This document shows, piece after piece, positions 61,542-64,000 of a stretch of DNA of 64,000 nt; positions within the stretch are counted from its first letter, which is position 1, and every line of letters starts with the position of its first letter. A program made the position numbers and the translations under genes. Under the pieces are notes generated by a model. It did not search any database and was not told the DNA's origin. It saw only the letters and a list, made by a program, of their open reading frames with translations. Source of the stretch: Methylobacterium nodulans ORS 2060. Its GTDB lineage: Bacteria; Pseudomonadota; Alphaproteobacteria; Rhizobiales; Beijerinckiaceae. The stretch lies in contig NC_011894.1 in assembly GCF_000022085.1 (NCBI RefSeq), positions 3,499,501-3,563,500 of the forward strand, given 5' to 3'.

Positions 61542-62432
61542 TCACGCCCGGACGGGGCCGGGCGCCGGACAGGCCCGCCGGATCTCCGCCGCCGTCGCGG
61601 GCCGGCCGCCCGCAGCTTCGACGAGTTGAACCATCTCCTCGACCAGGGCGGGGTTTCCGATCTCGGTGCCGAAAGGGGCGTCCTCGAGCCCGACCCGCAC
61701 GTGCCCGCCCCGCGCGACCGCATGGGGGACGAGCGGTCTGACATCGACCCCGAGCCCCGCCACCATCCACGGGCTGCCGGCCGTCGTGCGCTCCAGAAGC
61801 TCGAGATAGGCATCGAGGGCGTAAGCAGCCGGCGGGAACCCGAAGGTGAAGCGGTCCGAGAACATGAAGCGGTAGAGCGGAGGCGGGCATCCCGGCACGG
61901 CGCGCGCCAGAGCGGCGCCGAGCCTCAGGAAGCCCGGCTCGTAGACGGCGTAGCTCGGCACGAAGCCGTGCTGCGCCGCGAGCGTCAGCCCCCGCAGCAC
62001 GTGCTCGCCCGGATTGAGGTAGACCGAGCCCGGCTCGGCCCGCGCCGCCTCGTCGAAGGTCGCGAGGTTGATGGAGCCCGGATCGACCACCGCCCATTCG
62101 AGGAGGCCGCGCCGGCCGAGGCTCTCGATGGCAGCGAAGCGCATCTCCACGGCGCCGGGCCGGAAGGCATCCGCGGATTGGACGAACGGGATGGTGGGAT
62201 AGACGATCACGTCCTCCACGCCGCGGATTCCCTCGATGATCGCCGCATAGGTGTCAGGGTCGTCGATCTGACGTCCCGTGGCAGGATCATAGGCGTGCAC
62301 GTGAATGATCGCGGCCCCCGCCCGCGCGCAGGCGATGCCATCCGCCACGATCTCGTCCACCGCGAGCGGCATGCGCGGCTGACGTGCCCGTGTCCAGGGC
62401 CCGTTCAGCGCGGCCTCGATCCAGACCTGCAT
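61542..62432 (-). CDS. BKACE-family beta-keto acid cleavage enzyme (DUF849)
   Basis: 296 residues. Zinc-dependent TIM barrel that cleaves a beta-keto acid with acetyl-CoA, as 3-keto-5-aminohexanoate cleavage enzyme does. Features: WIEAALNGPWTRARQPRMPL, zinc ligands in AAIIHVHAYDPATGRQIDD, VYPTIPFVQSADAFRPGA, and the C-terminal GGHVRVGLEDAPFGTEIGN with the glutamate ligand. It reads toward the frameshifted hydrolase, ten bases apart, and is not in the RuBisCO-like operon. Substrate unknown. Confidence 0.9.
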   Translation of the reverse strand: MQVWIEAALNGPWTRARQPRMPLAVDEIVADGIACARAGAAIIHVHAYDPATGRQIDDPDTYAAIIEGIRGVEDVIVYPTIPFVQSADAFRPGAVEMRFAAIESLGRRGLLEWAVVDPGSINLATFDEAARAEPGSVYLNPGEHVLRGLTLAAQHGFVPSYAVYEPGFLRLGAALARAVPGCPPPLYRFMFSDRFTFGFPPAAYALDAYLELLERTTAGSPWMVAGLGVDVRPLVPHAVARGGHVRVGLEDAPFGTEIGNPALVEEMVQLVEAAGGRPATAAEIRRACPAPGPVRA

Positions 62433-62813
62433 GGCGCTCCTCCCGTTCCGCAGCGACGAATGCCACAGGATCCGATCCCGACGGCCCGAGATGCTGCCGC
62501 ATCAGGCCGCCACCCCCTCTCGAAGGGTCGATGCCAAGCCAGAGGCTGTGCGACCGAAACCGGAACCAACGGTCACCAGCACCTGCATGCGTTTCAGCTG
62601 CGCACCGAGACAAGATAGACTGAGCGTGACCGGGTGGCAGCATCCCGTCTGGATTATGCGTCCGCGGTTGCGGAGGCCATCGTCCGCCGGCTCGGCTTGA
62701 GAGCGAGCAGCCCTGCCCGGCATGACGCTTGGGCCCGCGCTCGTCACAGCGTCGCGCATCGCTCCTCGTGCGGCGCAGCCGATCAGATCTCACGCCGCCC
62801 GAATGGATCCGCT
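62433..62813. other. Intergenic region, nothing recognised
   Basis: 381 bases between two minus-strand genes. It must hold the promoter of the BKACE gene. Short open frames crossing it have no family character, and I see no clear hairpin, repeat or RNA gene. Confidence 0.5.
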
Positions 62814-64000
62814 TCAGGCGGACGAGCAGTCATTACCGACGCACTGATGGAGTTCGCCGCCCCGCAGCAGCCGCTGCGCGATGTCGGCGGTCTGAAACGC
62901 TGCGCGCTCAGTCGGCGAATGAGCCGCAAGGTAACGCGCCACGGCAACCAGGATGTGCCGGCCCGGATCGGTGTTGCCCCATTCCCCGAACTGCCGCACA
63001 CCCGCCTCCAGCATCTGGTAGGCATGGAAGCCCGCGTCCTCACGCAGCAGCCCTTGCGCGAGGGTCGCGATCAGCGCCTCCGGCGGGTGGCCGAGCGTGA
63101 GGTGGCGCGCGACCAACCGGCCTACCCTGTCGACCTGCCGATGGTGGTCGAACGTCTCCAGCAATGCCGCGCGGATCTCCCCGATGGTGTCGGGCAACTC
63201 GTCCAGCCGGTCGCCGTCCTCTCCGGGCAGCCGCGCTGGCGGCACGTTGAGGTAGCGGGCGAGGTAGACGGCCATGGCCCCGTGAAGCACCCCGCGCGCC
63301 GCCACGATCCCGCCGTCCTGCGCGGCAGCGTCGGCCCCCAGTCGCTTCAGCGCCTGGTGAATGGCGTTGGCGTAGGTGAAGACGTGCAGGACCGTCTCCC
63401 AGTCGGCATGCTCGTTCGAGGTGCCGAAATGCGCCACGCGGAGGGCTGCCGCATAGGCCAGGGAACGGCCGAGATCGGCCGGTGACGCGCCTGCGAGGAT
63501 CGCCGCCTCGAGTGCCTCGAGAATGGCCCTCGCATCGTCACCTAGCAGGGCGGCGGAGAGCTCCGCATGATCGGACCAGGGCTCGGAGCGGCGGGCACGG
63601 GTGAACAGGTCGGGCAGGTCCGCAGCGGTTTTCTCGCACAGGGTGACGAGGTCGACCGGATGGCGCCAAGTGGTCGATTCGTCTGCTCCTCGCGCCGCCA
63701 CCATCTGGCCGACCACGCTCGGCAGCACGGCCGACGCGTGCTCCCAGCCGATCAGATCCAGGCACTCGCAGGCCTTGTTGACGAAGTCGAGCGCGTGTCC
63801 GCTGCCCGCGAAGGCGCGATCGGTCGCCGCCGCGAACAGCAGGCTCGCGAGCGCCGCCGGCGGAGCGTCGCTGGCAATGGCGGTGAGCAGGGTGCGTTCG
63901 GCGGCCTCGCGGTGGCGCACGCCGCTCCAGTGCCGCAGCCACCGCTGCAGGGTGGCGAGGTCGGGTCGGCTCGCGAGCGGCACGCTCTCGCGGCGCGGCG
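62814..64000 (-). CDS. Uncharacterised alpha-helical protein, possibly open at right edge
   Basis: At least 389 residues from a GTG at 63983; the frame remains open to the window edge, so the true start may lie outside. No signal peptide or membrane segment. Predominantly helical with alanine, arginine and leucine repeats; histidine-bearing segments such as GSGHALDFVNKACECLDLIG, VLHVFTYANAIHQALKRL, VVAARGVLHGAMAVYLARYL and LLETFDHHRQVDRVGRLV recur at similar spacing. It ends with cysteines (LHQCVGNDCSSA). I do not recognise the family and give no function. Codon use is like its neighbours. Confidence 0.75.
   Translation of the reverse strand, partial: PRRESVPLASRPDLATLQRWLRHWSGVRHREAAERTLLTAIASDAPPAALASLLFAAATDRAFAGSGHALDFVNKACECLDLIGWEHASAVLPSVVGQMVAARGADESTTWRHPVDLVTLCEKTAADLPDLFTRARRSEPWSDHAELSAALLGDDARAILEALEAAILAGASPADLGRSLAYAAALRVAHFGTSNEHADWETVLHVFTYANAIHQALKRLGADAAAQDGGIVAARGVLHGAMAVYLARYLNVPPARLPGEDGDRLDELPDTIGEIRAALLETFDHHRQVDRVGRLVARHLTLGHPPEALIATLAQGLLREDAGFHAYQMLEAGVRQFGEWGNTDPGRHILVAVARYLAAHSPTERAAFQTADIAQRLLRGGELHQCVGNDCSSA

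Overview
The window looks like a chromosomal stretch of a GC-rich alphaproteobacterial methylotroph of the Methylobacterium type. This rests on the high GC content, a Fae-family (formaldehyde-activating) protein beside serine hydroxymethyltransferase, a complete glycine-betaine demethylation locus, and CTAG-ended palindromic repeats of a kind common in Rhizobiales. No rRNA, tRNA or CRISPR array was seen.

Bases 1-3600 (left edge): the 5' end of glnA and a YbaK-like gene, then a decayed patch with an IS6-family element whose transposase carries two frameshifts, a secreted protein of unknown function and a tyrosine-recombinase remnant.

Bases 3600-28550: one functional block for glycine betaine use. 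On the minus strand soxB-soxD-soxA-soxG-sdaA encode heterotetrameric sarcosine oxidase and serine dehydratase. A GlxA/AraC-type regulator (GbdR-like) is divergent from soxB. On the plus strand gbcA-gbcB, dgcA-dgcB-etfA-etfB, an editing deacylase and a Fae homologue follow. glyA, an outer-membrane porin and a glycine-betaine/proline ABC importer read on the minus strand. Together they take up betaine, strip its methyl groups (betaine to dimethylglycine to sarcosine to glycine), handle formaldehyde or methylene-tetrahydrofolate, and run glycine to serine to pyruvate. A motif containing GCAATGsGAC occurs upstream of soxB/gbdR and twice upstream of the importer, and is a candidate regulator site.

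Bases 28550-32000: a broken cupin regulator, an omega-amino-acid:pyruvate aminotransferase divergent from an intact XRE-cupin regulator, and repeats. Bases 32000-41100: a hydantoinase A/B, TIM-barrel, TetR and class II aldolase operon, divergent from an NMT1/SsuABC-type importer. The shared 156-base promoter region holds palindromic candidate operators.

Bases 41200-53600: an aldolase remnant, then a branched-chain-type ABC importer (LivFGMH with two binding proteins), an SDR, an alpha/beta-hydrolase and a Baeyer-Villiger monooxygenase divergent from a LysR gene. This fits oxidation of an alcohol or ketone through an ester or lactone. A second LysR gene follows.

Bases 53900-62450: two paralogous TRAP binding proteins without intact permeases bracket two SDRs, a RuBisCO-like protein and a DUF1537-type kinase. 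The RuBisCO-like/kinase pair matches the published 3-oxo-isoapionate branch of D-apionate breakdown, but the substrate here is unproven. A frameshifted alpha/beta-hydrolase and a BKACE-family enzyme follow. The right edge is an unrecognised helical protein open at the window boundary.

The parts most worth checking are the RuBisCO-like/kinase cluster, the Fae homologue lacking the usual histidine, the shared regulatory motif of the betaine regulon, and the repeat family that supplies stop codons to neighbouring genes.
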